Numbered from the stretch's first letter, positions 19,301-27,214 are shown. The stretch is 64,000 bases of DNA from Clostridia bacterium (GCA_910575625.1 CAJTFD010000006.1:62001-126000), one strand, 5' to 3'. Notes: generated from the letters alone by a model not told the origin. Program-made: numbers and translations.

Positions 19301-19789
19301 CGGGAAACCCACCTGATCCGCGATCTTCTTGGCTGTCTCGATATCTTTGATCGCATAGTCCACCCCTGGGATGATCGGGACTTTTGCATCGATCGCGATC
19401 TTCTTGGAAGAGATCTTGTCCCCCATGGCGTTCATGATATCACTGGACGGACCTATAAAAACAATGCCGCTGTGCTCACAGGCATCCACAAATTCTGGAT
19501 TCTCCGAAAGGAAACCATAGCCCGGATGGATCGCGTCTACCTGCGCGGACAGCGCGATCTTGATGATCGTATCGATATCCAGATACGCATCGATAGGGCC
19601 TTTGCGGGGATCCAACGGATAGGATTCATCGGCCTTGGAACGGAAAAGAGCATAGCGGTCTTCCCTGGAATAGATGCTGACGGTGGTGATGCCAAGTTCG
19701 GTCAGCGCACGGAAGATGCGGATCGCGATCTCACCTCGATTCGCGACCAGGACCTTTTTGAAAGGTCTGATCTGTACTTCATTATGCAT
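16325..19789 (-). CDS. pyc: Pyruvate carboxylase
   Basis: An 1154-aa biotin enzyme of full length. The biotin carboxylase domain (about 1-460) has KVLVANRGEIAIRIFRA, the glycine-rich loop KASNGGGGRGMRIV and EMNPRIQVEHTVSEE. The carboxyltransferase TIM barrel (about 540-850) has DTTMRDAQQSLIATRMRS, CIAIKDMAGLLKP and HLHTHDSTGNGVST. The C-terminal biotinyl domain carries VEAMKMETTVVSKVNG with the biotinylated Lys. It makes oxaloacetate from pyruvate and bicarbonate for anaplerosis. It has its own consensus promoter (19864-19892) and an AAAGGAG ribosome site. nagA follows 9 bp downstream. Confidence 0.97.
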   Translation of the reverse strand: MHNEVQIRPFKKVLVANRGEIAIRIFRALTELGITTVSIYSREDRYALFRSKADESYPLDPRKGPIDAYLDIDTIIKIALSAQVDAIHPGYGFLSENPEFVDACEHSGIVFIGPSSDIMNAMGDKISSKKIAIDAKVPIIPGVDYAIKDIETAKKIADQVGFPIMLKASNGGGGRGMRIVYRMEDLEREFEGSKNESKKAFGDDKLFIEKYLRGPKHIEVQVLGDHYGNVVHLYDRNCSVQRRHQKVVEYAPAFSLPDKTREIIFESAIRLSRFVGYRNAGTLEFLVDEDNNPYFIEMNPRIQVEHTVSEEVTNIDLVQAQILVAQGYPLDSEEIDIKSQDDIKCEGYSIQTRVTTEDPSNNFLPDTGEITVYRSGSGNGIRLDGGNAYVGAVITPYYDSLLVKVISFGNTFKSAVRKSVRALQEMRIRGVKTNIPFLINVLNHPDFTDGKCHTTFIEETPELFQLAESQDRATKIIEFIGDRIVNTSGGKKPLYENRVLPELDPTRPVYGARDEFLKLGAEGLMQKILREEKLYVTDTTMRDAQQSLIATRMRSKDLCGGAYATNAYMQNAFSVEAWGGATYDTAYRFLKESPWKRLEVLRERMPNTLIQMLLRASNAVGYSNYPDNVVQEFIRISARQGIDVFRIFDSLNWVENMKMPIEEALKTGKIVEGTICYTGDVSSPTETKYTLDYYVKMALELEALGCHCIAIKDMAGLLKPMAAKELVKTLRSELHLPIHLHTHDSTGNGVSTILMAAEAGVDIVDLAIESMSSLTSQPSMNAVVEALRGSKRDTGLDFEELDRLSRYYGRVRKVYKDFESDMDAPNAEIYKYEIPGGQYSNLLAQVTSMGSADDFEAIKGLYKDANDLLGNIVKVTPSSKAVGDLAIFMFKNGLTKENILTEGAGLSYPDSVVSYFQGMMGQPYGGFPEKLQKIVLKDIEPLTERPGKLLPPEDLEAIKKYLIEKYHYEDRSKEVMEQKAISYALYPKVYEDYCQHFKMYNDVTRLESHVYFYGLRKGEETYLKIGEGKELLIKYIEASDPDEEGFRTLMFQVNGSVRSIKILDKDQEIKSDRKLKADKNNPLHLGSSIPGTVGKILVKEGDLVIENMPLMTVEAMKMETTVVSKVNGSVDKIYVEEGEAVHQDDLLLSFQLAK

Positions 19790-19863
19790 TTTTAGTCTCC
19801 TTTTTTTGTTTACTCTTCTTTGTTATTGATATTTTCTTAAATTTTTGCTGTGCATTACCATTT

Positions 19864-19892
19864 AGTATAGGTAAATATAATAAAAAAGGCAA
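19864..19892 (-). promoter_or_regulatory. Sigma-A promoter of pyc-nagA
   Basis: On the minus strand TTGCCT (19892-19887), a 17-bp spacer and TATACT (19869-19864) give a 75-bp leader to the pyc start. Confidence 0.65.
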
Positions 19893-19941
19893 GGCTAATT
19901 TATGTTTTCCAAAATATATTACAAAAAAAGGCCGGATTTGA

Positions 19942-20217
19942 CTATATTCCGGATATGTACCTCTCTATGGTCTCTCTTCTCCGACCATGGATCTCCTTGT
20001 TCCCACGGGTATGGCGGATGTCCTCCACCCTCTCCATATGTCCTTTCCATACATGCCTGGTGACCGTTTTGACATGGCTCTTGCTGTGGGTGGCATCTCT
20101 CAAGGCACAAGAAAGGATCCACCCAAAAGCAGGACCGATCATTTCAGAGAGCACAGGAAAAGTAGAAAAAACTTTAATGTATGTTCGATATATCTCTGTT
20201 TGTTTTTTGTCTGCCAA
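19942..20217 (-). pseudogene. Remnant of an IS1182-family transposase C-terminal region
   Basis: The minus strand encodes HSKSHVKTVTRHVWKGHMER followed by VEDIRHTRGNKEIHGRRRET and IER. This matches the conserved C-terminal region of IS1182-type DDE transposases, where a Cys/Arg-rich stretch leads into R-x-R-R-K-E-T-I-E-R, the segment with the catalytic Glu. The frame then ends where an intact enzyme would continue into FGTAKE-H-G-like sequence. The preceding residues are degenerate, and no terminal inverted repeats are recognised. It is a decayed insertion between pyc and the transketolase operon. Confidence 0.6.
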
Positions 20218-20232
20218 ACATCAGAATATCCT

Positions 20233-20286
20233 AAAAAGTAAAAAAGTGTGTAAGTCAGAAACACCACAGATCTGACTTACACACTT
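20233..20286 (-). terminator. Terminator of the gap-pgk-larA-mae-tkt operon
   Basis: A perfect 16-bp inverted repeat (20244-20259 with 20271-20286) with an 11-nt loop is followed on the minus strand by TTTTACTTTTT. It lies 13 bp after the transketolase stop. Confidence 0.9.
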
Positions 20287-20298
20287 ATCATACTTTTA

Positions 20299-21258
20299 TT
20301 ATTTTCTTGCGATCGCCGCTCTCACTTTTTCAACGATATGCTCTGCTGTGAGTCTGAAGCGTTCCTCCAGGTAATCCTGCGGGCCAACTTCGCCAAACTC
20401 ATCTTCGATCGCAACATACTCGATCGGTGTGGGCAGTTTCAGAGAAAGTACATCTGCGACCGCGCTGTACAGACCTCCGATCTTGTTGTGGTTCTCGGCC
20501 GTTACCACAGCGCCTGTACTCTTAGCATATTTCAGGACAAGCTCTTCGTCGAGAGGTTTGACCGTGAACATGTCGATGACCGTGACCTTGACGCCTTCTG
20601 CTGCCAGAATCTCTGCCGCCTCCATCGCTTTTGCGACCATGATGCCGCATGCGATGATGACCGCGTCAGAGCCATCCTCTCTTGTCACGATACCCTTTCC
20701 GATCTCAAACTTGGAACCGTCTTCGTATATCTTCTTGTTGTTCTTGCGGCCGACGCGGATATATTTCACGCCATGGATATCTTTACACTGTGTCAGGACA
20801 TCTTCGAGCATCGCAGCATCTGTGATATCAAATACATAGGCTCCGGGCAGTGCGCGGTACAGAGCCATGTCCTCAAACGGCATATGTGTCCCGCCGTTAA
20901 AAGCAGCGCACACGCCGGGATCTGTCCCGATGACTGTCACAGAATTTTTCGCATATCCTCCGGACAGGAAGATCTGATCGTAACAGCGCCTGGAGGCAAA
21001 TGGTCCAAATGTATGCACAATAGGTTTCAGGCCAACGGCTGACATTCCGGCAGCGATACCGACCATATTCGCCTCGGCAATGCCGCAGTTGATCGCACGC
21101 GCAGGCTCTTCTTTCGCCCATTTTGCAGTCCCGATGCACCCCATCAGATCGGCATCCAGATACACAACGTCCGGATCCACCTGGGCAAGGTGAGGGATCG
21201 TAGCTCCCAATACATCTTTAAATGCGCGGTCTTTCTCGCCATTATATACTATCTTCAT
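20299..21258 (-). CDS. Transketolase, C-terminal subunit
   Basis: A 319-aa protein covering the pyrimidine-binding and C-terminal domains of transketolase: VVYLDADLMGCIGTAKWAKE, NCGIAEANMVGIAAGMSAVG with the Glu that activates thiamine diphosphate, and VTAENHNKIGGLYSAVADVL. It needs the N-terminal subunit encoded 20 bp upstream. Split transketolases are used in central metabolism by some anaerobes, and by specialised pathways such as apulose-4-phosphate or sulfofructose cleavage. Being last in an operon with GAPDH-, PGK-, LarA- and malic-enzyme homologues suggests a dedicated substrate rather than the general pentose phosphate pathway. Confidence 0.93.
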   Translation of the reverse strand: MKIVYNGEKDRAFKDVLGATIPHLAQVDPDVVYLDADLMGCIGTAKWAKEEPARAINCGIAEANMVGIAAGMSAVGLKPIVHTFGPFASRRCYDQIFLSGGYAKNSVTVIGTDPGVCAAFNGGTHMPFEDMALYRALPGAYVFDITDAAMLEDVLTQCKDIHGVKYIRVGRKNNKKIYEDGSKFEIGKGIVTREDGSDAVIIACGIMVAKAMEAAEILAAEGVKVTVIDMFTVKPLDEELVLKYAKSTGAVVTAENHNKIGGLYSAVADVLSLKLPTPIEYVAIEDEFGEVGPQDYLEERFRLTAEHIVEKVRAAIARK

Positions 21259-21278
21259 CGCTTACATTTCCCCCTTTC

Positions 21279-22115
21279 TTATCCTAAAGCATCCAGCTCA
21301 CTGTTGAGCTCTGCCAGCCACTGATCGTATGTCTCTTCCGGCATGGTCATGGAATGGTTGCTCATTGTCTCTTCAACTTCTTTGACGCCCTTTCCTTTTA
21401 CTGTATCAAGGATGACCGCGATCGGCTTCTCTCCTGCCTGTTTTGTCAGCGCATCGTAAAGCTGGTCCAGATCGCTGCCGTCAATGCGCACGGCATCAAA
21501 GCCAAACGCCTCAAACTTTGCGCGAAGGTCGCCTGTATCCAGGATATCCTCCGTATAGCCATCCAGCTGTTTCTTGTTGTTATCGATCAGCCAGACCAGA
21601 TTGTTGACCTTCTTGCCCGCTGTGAACATCGCAGCTTCCCAGACCTGTCCTTCATCGATCTCGCCGTCGCCAACGATCAGGAATGTCCTGCTGTCACGCC
21701 CTTTGATCTTATCGCCCATAGCCATGCCTACAGCCAGAGATGTGCCTTGTCCCAGAGAACCTGTCGTCATATCGACACCCGGCGTCTTATTTCTGTCGCA
21801 ATGGCTCGGAAAATCTGTTCCCGGCTGGTTCAGAGTTTTGATATCCTCATACGGGAAAAAACCTTTGATCGCAAGTGCAGCATATACTGCAGGACCTGCA
21901 TGCCCTTTGGAGCAGACCAGTTTATCCCGGCCTTCCATCTTCGGATCTTTCGGATCCACTTTCATGACCGCCCCATACAATACGGCAAGGACATCCGCAA
22001 CACTCAAGGAGCCGCCTACATGTCCAAAACCTCTTGCTTTAAATTCCTCAACGGCACCGATGCGGATCTTCAATGCAAGTTTCTGCAAATCTTTTTTCAT
22101 ACCACTATCCAACAT
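21279..22115 (-). CDS. Transketolase, N-terminal subunit
   Basis: A 278-aa thiamine-diphosphate-binding subunit: GHVGGSLSVADVLAVLYG, KLVCSKGHAGPAVYAALA, MTTGSLGQGTSLAVGMAMGD and the TPP/Mg motif VGDGEIDEGQVWEAAMFTAG. The start at 22115 has GAGGAGG at ideal distance. A start at 22142 is possible but lacks a ribosome site. It forms the active enzyme with the downstream subunit, with the active site at the interface. It sits 65 bp after the malic enzyme gene in the same operon. Confidence 0.93.
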   Translation of the reverse strand: MLDSGMKKDLQKLALKIRIGAVEEFKARGFGHVGGSLSVADVLAVLYGAVMKVDPKDPKMEGRDKLVCSKGHAGPAVYAALAIKGFFPYEDIKTLNQPGTDFPSHCDRNKTPGVDMTTGSLGQGTSLAVGMAMGDKIKGRDSRTFLIVGDGEIDEGQVWEAAMFTAGKKVNNLVWLIDNNKKQLDGYTEDILDTGDLRAKFEAFGFDAVRIDGSDLDQLYDALTKQAGEKPIAVILDTVKGKGVKEVEETMSNHSMTMPEETYDQWLAELNSELDALG

Positions 22116-22180
22116 ATGAACCTCCTCGATCTTTATTATCACTATAATATATCATCCGCGCCATATATTCCAGTCTTTTT

Positions 22181-23356
22181 TTACAGGCGGGCGACCCCGC
22201 TCTCTCTTGCCGCCTCAGCGACTGCTTTTGCGACTGCAGGGCCGACTCTCTTATCAAACGGAGCCGGGATGATATAATCTGCGTTCAACTCTTCTTCAGA
22301 GACAAGCCCTGCCAGGGCACGTGCGGCAGCGATCTTCATCTCGTCATTGATATCGCTGGCGCGTACGTCGAATGTACCGCGGAAAATACCCGGGAACGCA
22401 AGTACGTTATTGATCTGGTTCGGATAGTCGCTCCTTCCGGTGGCGATGACAGCAGCGCCGCCCGCTTTAGCATCATCCGGTATGATCTCGGGAGTCGGAT
22501 TTGCGCATGCAAATACGATAGCGTCAGGACTCATTGTCTTGACCATCTCTGTTGTGACTGCGCCCGGCGCGCTGACGCCGATGAACACATCTGCTCCAAC
22601 GAGCATATCTGCAAGGCTTCCCGCTCTCTTCTCAAGATTGGTCACTTTTGCCATTTCATTTTTGATATCATTCATGCCCTCGGTACGCCCGTCATAGATA
22701 GCGCCGCGGCGGTCGCAGAGGGTGATATCCTTTACGCCGTTTGAAAGGAGCAGCTTGCAGATCGCGATAGCGGCAGCGCCGGCGCCATTCATGACGACTT
22801 TGATCTCATCCATCTTCTTGCCGACAACTTTCAGCGCGTTCATCAGTCCGGCAAGAGTGATGACGGCTGTCCCATGCTGGTCGTCATGGAAGATCGGGAT
22901 ATCGCAGCGCTCTTTCAGTTTTTTCTCGATCTCAAAGCAGCGGGGAGCCGCAATATCCTCAAGATTGATCCCGCCGAAGCTGCCTGAGATCTGGTAGATC
23001 GTCTCTACGATCGTGTCCACATCACGGCTCTTGACACAGAGCGGAAAAGCGTCCACATCTCCGAATGCTTTAAAAAGTACGCATTTCCCTTCCATAACAG
23101 GCATACCCGCCTCTGGTCCGATGTCCCCAAGACCCAGCACCGCCGTACCGTCGGTCACAACGAGGCATGTATTATGACGACGTGTCAGGTCATAGCTTTT
23201 GCTGACATCCTTCTGGATCTCCAGACACGGCTGCGCGACTCCCGGTGTATAAGCAAGTGAAAGGTCTTCTTTTGATCTGACTGGGACTGTGGCGATCACT
23301 TCGATCTTACCCTTCCATTCTTCATGTAATCTTAATGATTCTTTTGCGTAATCCAT
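22181..23356 (-). CDS. Malic enzyme, short NAD(P)-dependent type
   Basis: A 391-aa bacterial malic enzyme that decarboxylates L-malate to pyruvate. Motifs seen are YTPGVAQPCLEIQKD, the catalytic-region VTDGTAVLGLGDIGPEAGMP, FHDDQHGTAVITLAGLMNAL with the metal-binding acidic pair, and the Rossmann motif VMNGAGAAAIAICKLLLSNG. Its length matches the stand-alone class without a phosphotransacetylase tail. An AAAAGGAG ribosome site precedes the ATG. In this operon it follows the LarA-family racemase, so it may consume malate made or epimerised by neighbouring enzymes. Confidence 0.93.
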   Translation of the reverse strand: MDYAKESLRLHEEWKGKIEVIATVPVRSKEDLSLAYTPGVAQPCLEIQKDVSKSYDLTRRHNTCLVVTDGTAVLGLGDIGPEAGMPVMEGKCVLFKAFGDVDAFPLCVKSRDVDTIVETIYQISGSFGGINLEDIAAPRCFEIEKKLKERCDIPIFHDDQHGTAVITLAGLMNALKVVGKKMDEIKVVMNGAGAAAIAICKLLLSNGVKDITLCDRRGAIYDGRTEGMNDIKNEMAKVTNLEKRAGSLADMLVGADVFIGVSAPGAVTTEMVKTMSPDAIVFACANPTPEIIPDDAKAGGAAVIATGRSDYPNQINNVLAFPGIFRGTFDVRASDINDEMKIAAARALAGLVSEEELNADYIIPAPFDKRVGPAVAKAVAEAARESGVARL

Positions 23357-23408
23357 AAAACATTCTCCTTTTCTTTTACCACGATCATAAAATATCTATA
23401 AGTTCTTC

Positions 23409-24659
23409 TTATCCTTCCACGCATGGGAGCGTGGAGCCTCCATACGGCATCACGATCACCTTCGCGCCTTTTCCCTGTTTCTCCATCGCCGCGTCGAAAG
23501 CTTCCTGCACATTTGTATACGGTCTCATAAACAGGCTCTCTACAAGATCAGGTTCCATCTCAGATACGAGATAGACTTCCGCATGCTGCATCACCATTGC
23601 GATCGCCGCGGCTTTGTGTCCGCCCAGTCTGAAATCCTTTTTCACTCTCTCGATCAGATCCTGCGGTCCTTTCGCCTCTGTGAGCCATGTTTCAAAAGTC
23701 TTCTCACCCAGACCTTCTTTACAGGACCCCACCAGGATGATCGTACCGCCGTCTTTGACCGCATGTTTGGAATTATCAAGCGCTTTTTGCGTCTGATAGA
23801 GATTCAGATCTTTCGGAGCGCCTCCCTGTGAGACGATCACGATATCCGCGCGCTGCAAGATCTTCTTCTGATACAGTGTATCCAGGAATCTGCATCCTTC
23901 ACGGTGCGCTTTTGTGACATCGCCGGCCACGGCTTTTACGATCTTTTTATGCTCATTGAGCACAACGTTCAAAATATAGTCGACGCCGCAGATCGACGCC
24001 GCTTCTTCAATATCTTTCCTGACCGGATTCGTCGCGATGTTCCCTGCGCAGGCTTCCGGCTCCACCATCATCGTATGGTTTGCCTGGATCGCCTCTCTTG
24101 TAGATACGCCCGGCATGATCGCCTTTGCGCCTCCTGAATAGCCCGCAAAATAATGGTACTCGATATTTCCAAGACAGATCCTCCTGTCGGCTTCCGCTAC
24201 CGGACGGACAATGTCGATCGGCGTACCGTGGGCGGTCTTTCCAAGGTGCACGCAGTCGGATACATCACCGTCAATGCATTTGATCTCATTGTAAGCACGC
24301 TCGCCCGCCAGATGTCTCTTCTCTTCCTCCGTATGGCTGCGGTGGCTCCCAAGCGCAAAGACAAGGGTGATGTCTTTTGCCTCCACCCCGGCCGCGTAGA
24401 GTTCGTCCAAAAGCGCCGGCATGACGACATACGTCGGCATTGGCCGGGTGATATCGCTCGTGACGATCGCGATCTTCTCACCGGGCCGCACAACCTCGCG
24501 GAGCAATGGCGCCCCGATCGGCTCTGCCAGTGCGCGCCGCACTTCCTCCTCGCCCATCAGGTCGTACTCTACTTTATTCGGCGTCAGCACATCCAACAGG
24601 TCCGCATCCGGTATCTCCACTGCCTGTGTCATAGTCCCTATCCCAAGTTCAATCTTCAT
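23409..24659 (-). CDS. larA: LarA-family nickel-pincer 2-hydroxyacid racemase/epimerase
   Basis: A 416-aa protein with the full set of LarA landmarks: ALGSHRSHTEEEKR (catalytic His), NIEYHYFAGYSGG (second catalytic His), GGAKAIMPGVS (Lys that holds the pyridinium pincer cofactor) and IQANHTMM (nickel-ligand His). The family interconverts stereoisomers of lactate, malate, gluconate and other 2-hydroxyacids. The cofactor genes larB, larC and larE are not nearby and must be elsewhere. Placement between PGK- and malic-enzyme genes argues against simple lactate racemisation and makes malate or a sugar acid a better guess. Confidence 0.88.
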   Translation of the reverse strand: MKIELGIGTMTQAVEIPDADLLDVLTPNKVEYDLMGEEEVRRALAEPIGAPLLREVVRPGEKIAIVTSDITRPMPTYVVMPALLDELYAAGVEAKDITLVFALGSHRSHTEEEKRHLAGERAYNEIKCIDGDVSDCVHLGKTAHGTPIDIVRPVAEADRRICLGNIEYHYFAGYSGGAKAIMPGVSTREAIQANHTMMVEPEACAGNIATNPVRKDIEEAASICGVDYILNVVLNEHKKIVKAVAGDVTKAHREGCRFLDTLYQKKILQRADIVIVSQGGAPKDLNLYQTQKALDNSKHAVKDGGTIILVGSCKEGLGEKTFETWLTEAKGPQDLIERVKKDFRLGGHKAAAIAMVMQHAEVYLVSEMEPDLVESLFMRPYTNVQEAFDAAMEKQGKGAKVIVMPYGGSTLPCVEG

Positions 24660-24677
24660 GACTATCCCCCCAGCACG

Positions 24678-25925
24678 TTATTTGACCGTTGCGCCATGGC
24701 GCAGCGCTTTAACGACCGGGAGCTCTTCTCCCGTGAGGAAACGGATCAGCGCTCCGCCGCCTGTGCAGATGTATGAGATCGCATCTGTCTTGCCATATTT
24801 TGTCGTAGCCGTGATACTGTCGCCTCCGCCGATGACCGTATAGGCATCTGTATCTCCGAGAGCTTCCCAGACAGCCTTCGTCCCGTACTCTGTGGGCTCT
24901 TCCTCAAAGATCCCCATCGGTCCGTTGACAAAAACAGTCTTGGACGTGCGGATATATTCCTGATATACAGCGGATGTTTCCGCTCCGATATCTGTGATGC
25001 CGGCACTCTCAGGTATCTCCCCGAGCTTTGCTTCCTTGCGCACGCCATTTACAGTATATGCCAGATCTGTCGGGAGCACAATATATTTTTTATACTGCTC
25101 GTAGAGTCCTTTCGCCTTTTCAATGTATTCTCCATAATTTGACTTCATAATGAAATCGATACTCCCCTGACCGATATCCTCTCCTTTTGCAGCGAGCAGG
25201 ATATTGGCGACCAGTCCGCCTGGCAGGATATGATCGGCCACGCCTGCTCTGAGGACTGTCTCCATCATCAGGAATGCATCCGCGATCTTCGCTCCGCCAA
25301 GGACAAAAGTGCACGGACGCTCCGGCGCATCCATCAGTTCTGATAATACGCAGTACTCTTTTTCGAACAGACGTCCCATCGCAGACGGGAGCACCTGCTC
25401 AAACCCGCACAGTGAAGGCTGATCCCTGTGAGATGCCGCGAATGCATCGCAGACATACAGATCCGCCAGCGGAGCGAGCTTGCGTACGAGCAGAGTCTCC
25501 GCCTGCTGCTCATGTGTCAGACAGAGTTTCAATTCGAACAGTGTCTGTTCCTCCGACATAAAGCGCACGTTATCGAGCAAAAGGATCTCCCCCGCTCTCA
25601 ATGACTTGATCTTCTCGATCGCTGCCGGCCCGCAGACATCCGGGATAAACTGCACTTCTCTGCCGAGCAGTTCTGAGAGCGCTTTGCTGTGCGGCTCTGT
25701 CGTGTAAAAATTCTTATATTCAATATCGCTCCCCTGATGTGCCATGAGCACCAGTTTTGCGCCTTTATCCGACAGCTCCTTCAGCGTCGGCACACAAGCC
25801 TGGATCCTGGCTGTACTTTTCAAAGTGCCTTTTTCACGATCCACCGGCTGGTTGATATCGATACGGCACAAAACAGTCTTATCGTTGACATCAAATTCAT
25901 CAATGGTCCGGATACCAAAACGCAT
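24678..25925 (-). CDS. pgk: Archaeal-type phosphoglycerate kinase homologue
   Basis: A 415-aa PGK-fold kinase. Motifs are CRIDINQPVDREKG (substrate Asp/Asn), LDNVRFMSEEQTLF, CDAFAASHRDQPSL, FVLGGAKIADAF, NGPMGIFEEEPTEYG and IGGGDSITATTKYG (nucleotide site). The order and spacing follow archaeal PGKs. The substrate loop reads HQGSD where archaeal and bacterial enzymes have HQGKP or HLGRP, so a basic residue that contacts the 3-phosphoglycerate end is missing. It may therefore use another acyl phosphate. It follows the type II GAPDH after a hairpin-containing gap, and larA starts 18 bp later. Confidence 0.88.
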   Translation of the reverse strand: MRFGIRTIDEFDVNDKTVLCRIDINQPVDREKGTLKSTARIQACVPTLKELSDKGAKLVLMAHQGSDIEYKNFYTTEPHSKALSELLGREVQFIPDVCGPAAIEKIKSLRAGEILLLDNVRFMSEEQTLFELKLCLTHEQQAETLLVRKLAPLADLYVCDAFAASHRDQPSLCGFEQVLPSAMGRLFEKEYCVLSELMDAPERPCTFVLGGAKIADAFLMMETVLRAGVADHILPGGLVANILLAAKGEDIGQGSIDFIMKSNYGEYIEKAKGLYEQYKKYIVLPTDLAYTVNGVRKEAKLGEIPESAGITDIGAETSAVYQEYIRTSKTVFVNGPMGIFEEEPTEYGTKAVWEALGDTDAYTVIGGGDSITATTKYGKTDAISYICTGGGALIRFLTGEELPVVKALRHGATVK

Positions 25926-25969
25926 ATCTTACTGACCCCCTTCCAAAAATAATGGCCAAAATATCATAA

Positions 25970-25997
25970 GGGACGGGGCTTTTTATTGCCCCGCCCC
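25970..25997 (-). other. GC-rich hairpin between the GAPDH and PGK genes
   Basis: GGGACGGGGC (25970-25979) pairs with GCCCCGCCCC (25988-25997), one mismatch and an 8-nt loop. On the minus strand no T run follows, so mRNA stabilisation or processing is more likely than termination. Confidence 0.5.
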
Positions 25998-26031
25998 AGA
26001 CAGCTCTCATATCTCTATGTATAAATGCAGA

Positions 26032-27069
26032 TCATTTATTTTTCTTAAACAGACCGATCTTCAGATACTCATTGGTCTTTGCAGTCGCCTCTGTCCCTGT
26101 CTCCTGCATGCCGCATGCCGCACGGATACCATCCATGGTCTCAGGGATCGTGACGCTCTCCTGCGGGATGTTGATCGCATACATGATATCGTCCCCAGTC
26201 TCAACGATGCTGTCTTCCCAAACAGCGATCTCATACATATCGCCGCGCGGATGTCCAAGATCCCGAGCGTATTTAAACAGGGACGCATTGCCCATAAATC
26301 CATCATCGATGCGTACGACACGGATACGCGGATGTCTCTCAAATGCTTCCAGAGCCATCTCTTTCGTGATCTTCTTCTTACCTGAAGCCACCACTGTGAT
26401 GATATGGCCGTGTGTCACCGGCGTATGGACTAAGATCCCGGTCGCACTGACATGCGGCATGATCGTCATAAGATCCACAGCCTGATGTGAAGGCGCCTTA
26501 TCGATCTGCAGCGCATTGGTCAGTCCACGATGATAATCACCCGGATCGGCTACACGACGGATGATCGTGATCGCAACACGCTCGATGCCAAAGTCGCGGT
26601 CCAGACAGTCGACCGTACGGATCAGACCCGTCGTATTGCAGCTTGTCAGTTTCAGATAATCTTTATTGAGACCCTTCTCATAGTTGGCATATCCGTGGAA
26701 GAAAACATCTGCAACGGAATTCTTCTCTCCGCCCTGGAAGATCGCTTTGATGCCTTTCTTCTCATAAATCTCTTTATTCTTTGCGCCGATCCCTCCCGGG
26801 GAAGAATCCAGCATAACATCTACTTTATCAAGGAGATCGTCAAATGTACCTGCCACAGGGATACCCAGTTCATCAAACGGCGCGCTGTCCGCCCCATTTA
26901 CCAGATACAGGTCGTAAGGCATACCTTTCTCATACAATGCACGGATCGCAAGTGTAGGCGCAAGATCCGCAACCCCTACCAGTTCCATATCGCCCTGCAG
27001 TGCAACGCCGTCAGCCAGGCGCTGTCCGATCGTGCCGTATCCGGCAACTCCAACTTTGATTTTTGCCAT
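26032..27069 (-). CDS. gap: Type II (archaeal-type) glyceraldehyde-3-phosphate dehydrogenase
   Basis: A 345-aa Rossmann dehydrogenase: KVGVAGYGTIGQRLADG at the N-terminus, DSSPGGIGAKNKEIYEKKG, AIFQGGEKNSVADVFF, the catalytic cysteine in LTSCNTTGLIRTVD and the conserved PSHQAVDLMTIMP segment with the active-site His. This arrangement is that of archaeal GAPDH and not of the usual bacterial GapA. It would oxidise an aldehyde phosphate to an acyl phosphate with NAD(P). The start at 27069 is preferred (AAAGGA upstream) over 27087. It is the first gene of the six-gene operon, behind a near-consensus promoter. Confidence 0.9.
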   Translation of the reverse strand: MAKIKVGVAGYGTIGQRLADGVALQGDMELVGVADLAPTLAIRALYEKGMPYDLYLVNGADSAPFDELGIPVAGTFDDLLDKVDVMLDSSPGGIGAKNKEIYEKKGIKAIFQGGEKNSVADVFFHGYANYEKGLNKDYLKLTSCNTTGLIRTVDCLDRDFGIERVAITIIRRVADPGDYHRGLTNALQIDKAPSHQAVDLMTIMPHVSATGILVHTPVTHGHIITVVASGKKKITKEMALEAFERHPRIRVVRIDDGFMGNASLFKYARDLGHPRGDMYEIAVWEDSIVETGDDIMYAINIPQESVTIPETMDGIRAACGMQETGTEATAKTNEYLKIGLFKKNK

Positions 27070-27110
27070 TATGATCATTCCTTTCATTTTGGATTTCTTT
27101 TGATGATCTT

Positions 27111-27139
27111 ATTATAAAGTATTGAGTATCTTTTTGCAA
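27111..27139 (-). promoter_or_regulatory. Sigma-A promoter of the gap operon
   Basis: On the minus strand TTGCAA (27139-27134), a 17-bp spacer and a perfect TATAAT (27116-27111) lie about 40 bp before the GAPDH start. Confidence 0.75.
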
Positions 27140-27175
27140 TATGTTTTTAATTTTTTTTTCTTTTTTAAACAGTTT

Positions 27176-27197
27176 ATCAAAAATATTGCTTTTTGAT
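27176..27197. promoter_or_regulatory. Candidate DeoR operator
   Basis: ATCAAAAA (27176-27183), a 6-bp spacer and TTTTTGAT (27190-27197) form a perfect inverted repeat. It overlaps the -35 box of the deoR-type promoter and lies about 40 bp upstream of the divergent gap promoter, which is ideal for a shared repressor site. Confidence 0.5.
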
Positions 27198-27214
27198 CGT
27201 GTATCCTTTATAAT
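27186..27214 (+). promoter_or_regulatory. Sigma-A promoter of the deoR-pfkB operon
   Basis: TTGCTT (27186-27191), a 17-bp spacer and TATAAT (27209-27214) lie 25 bp before the regulator start. Confidence 0.7.
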
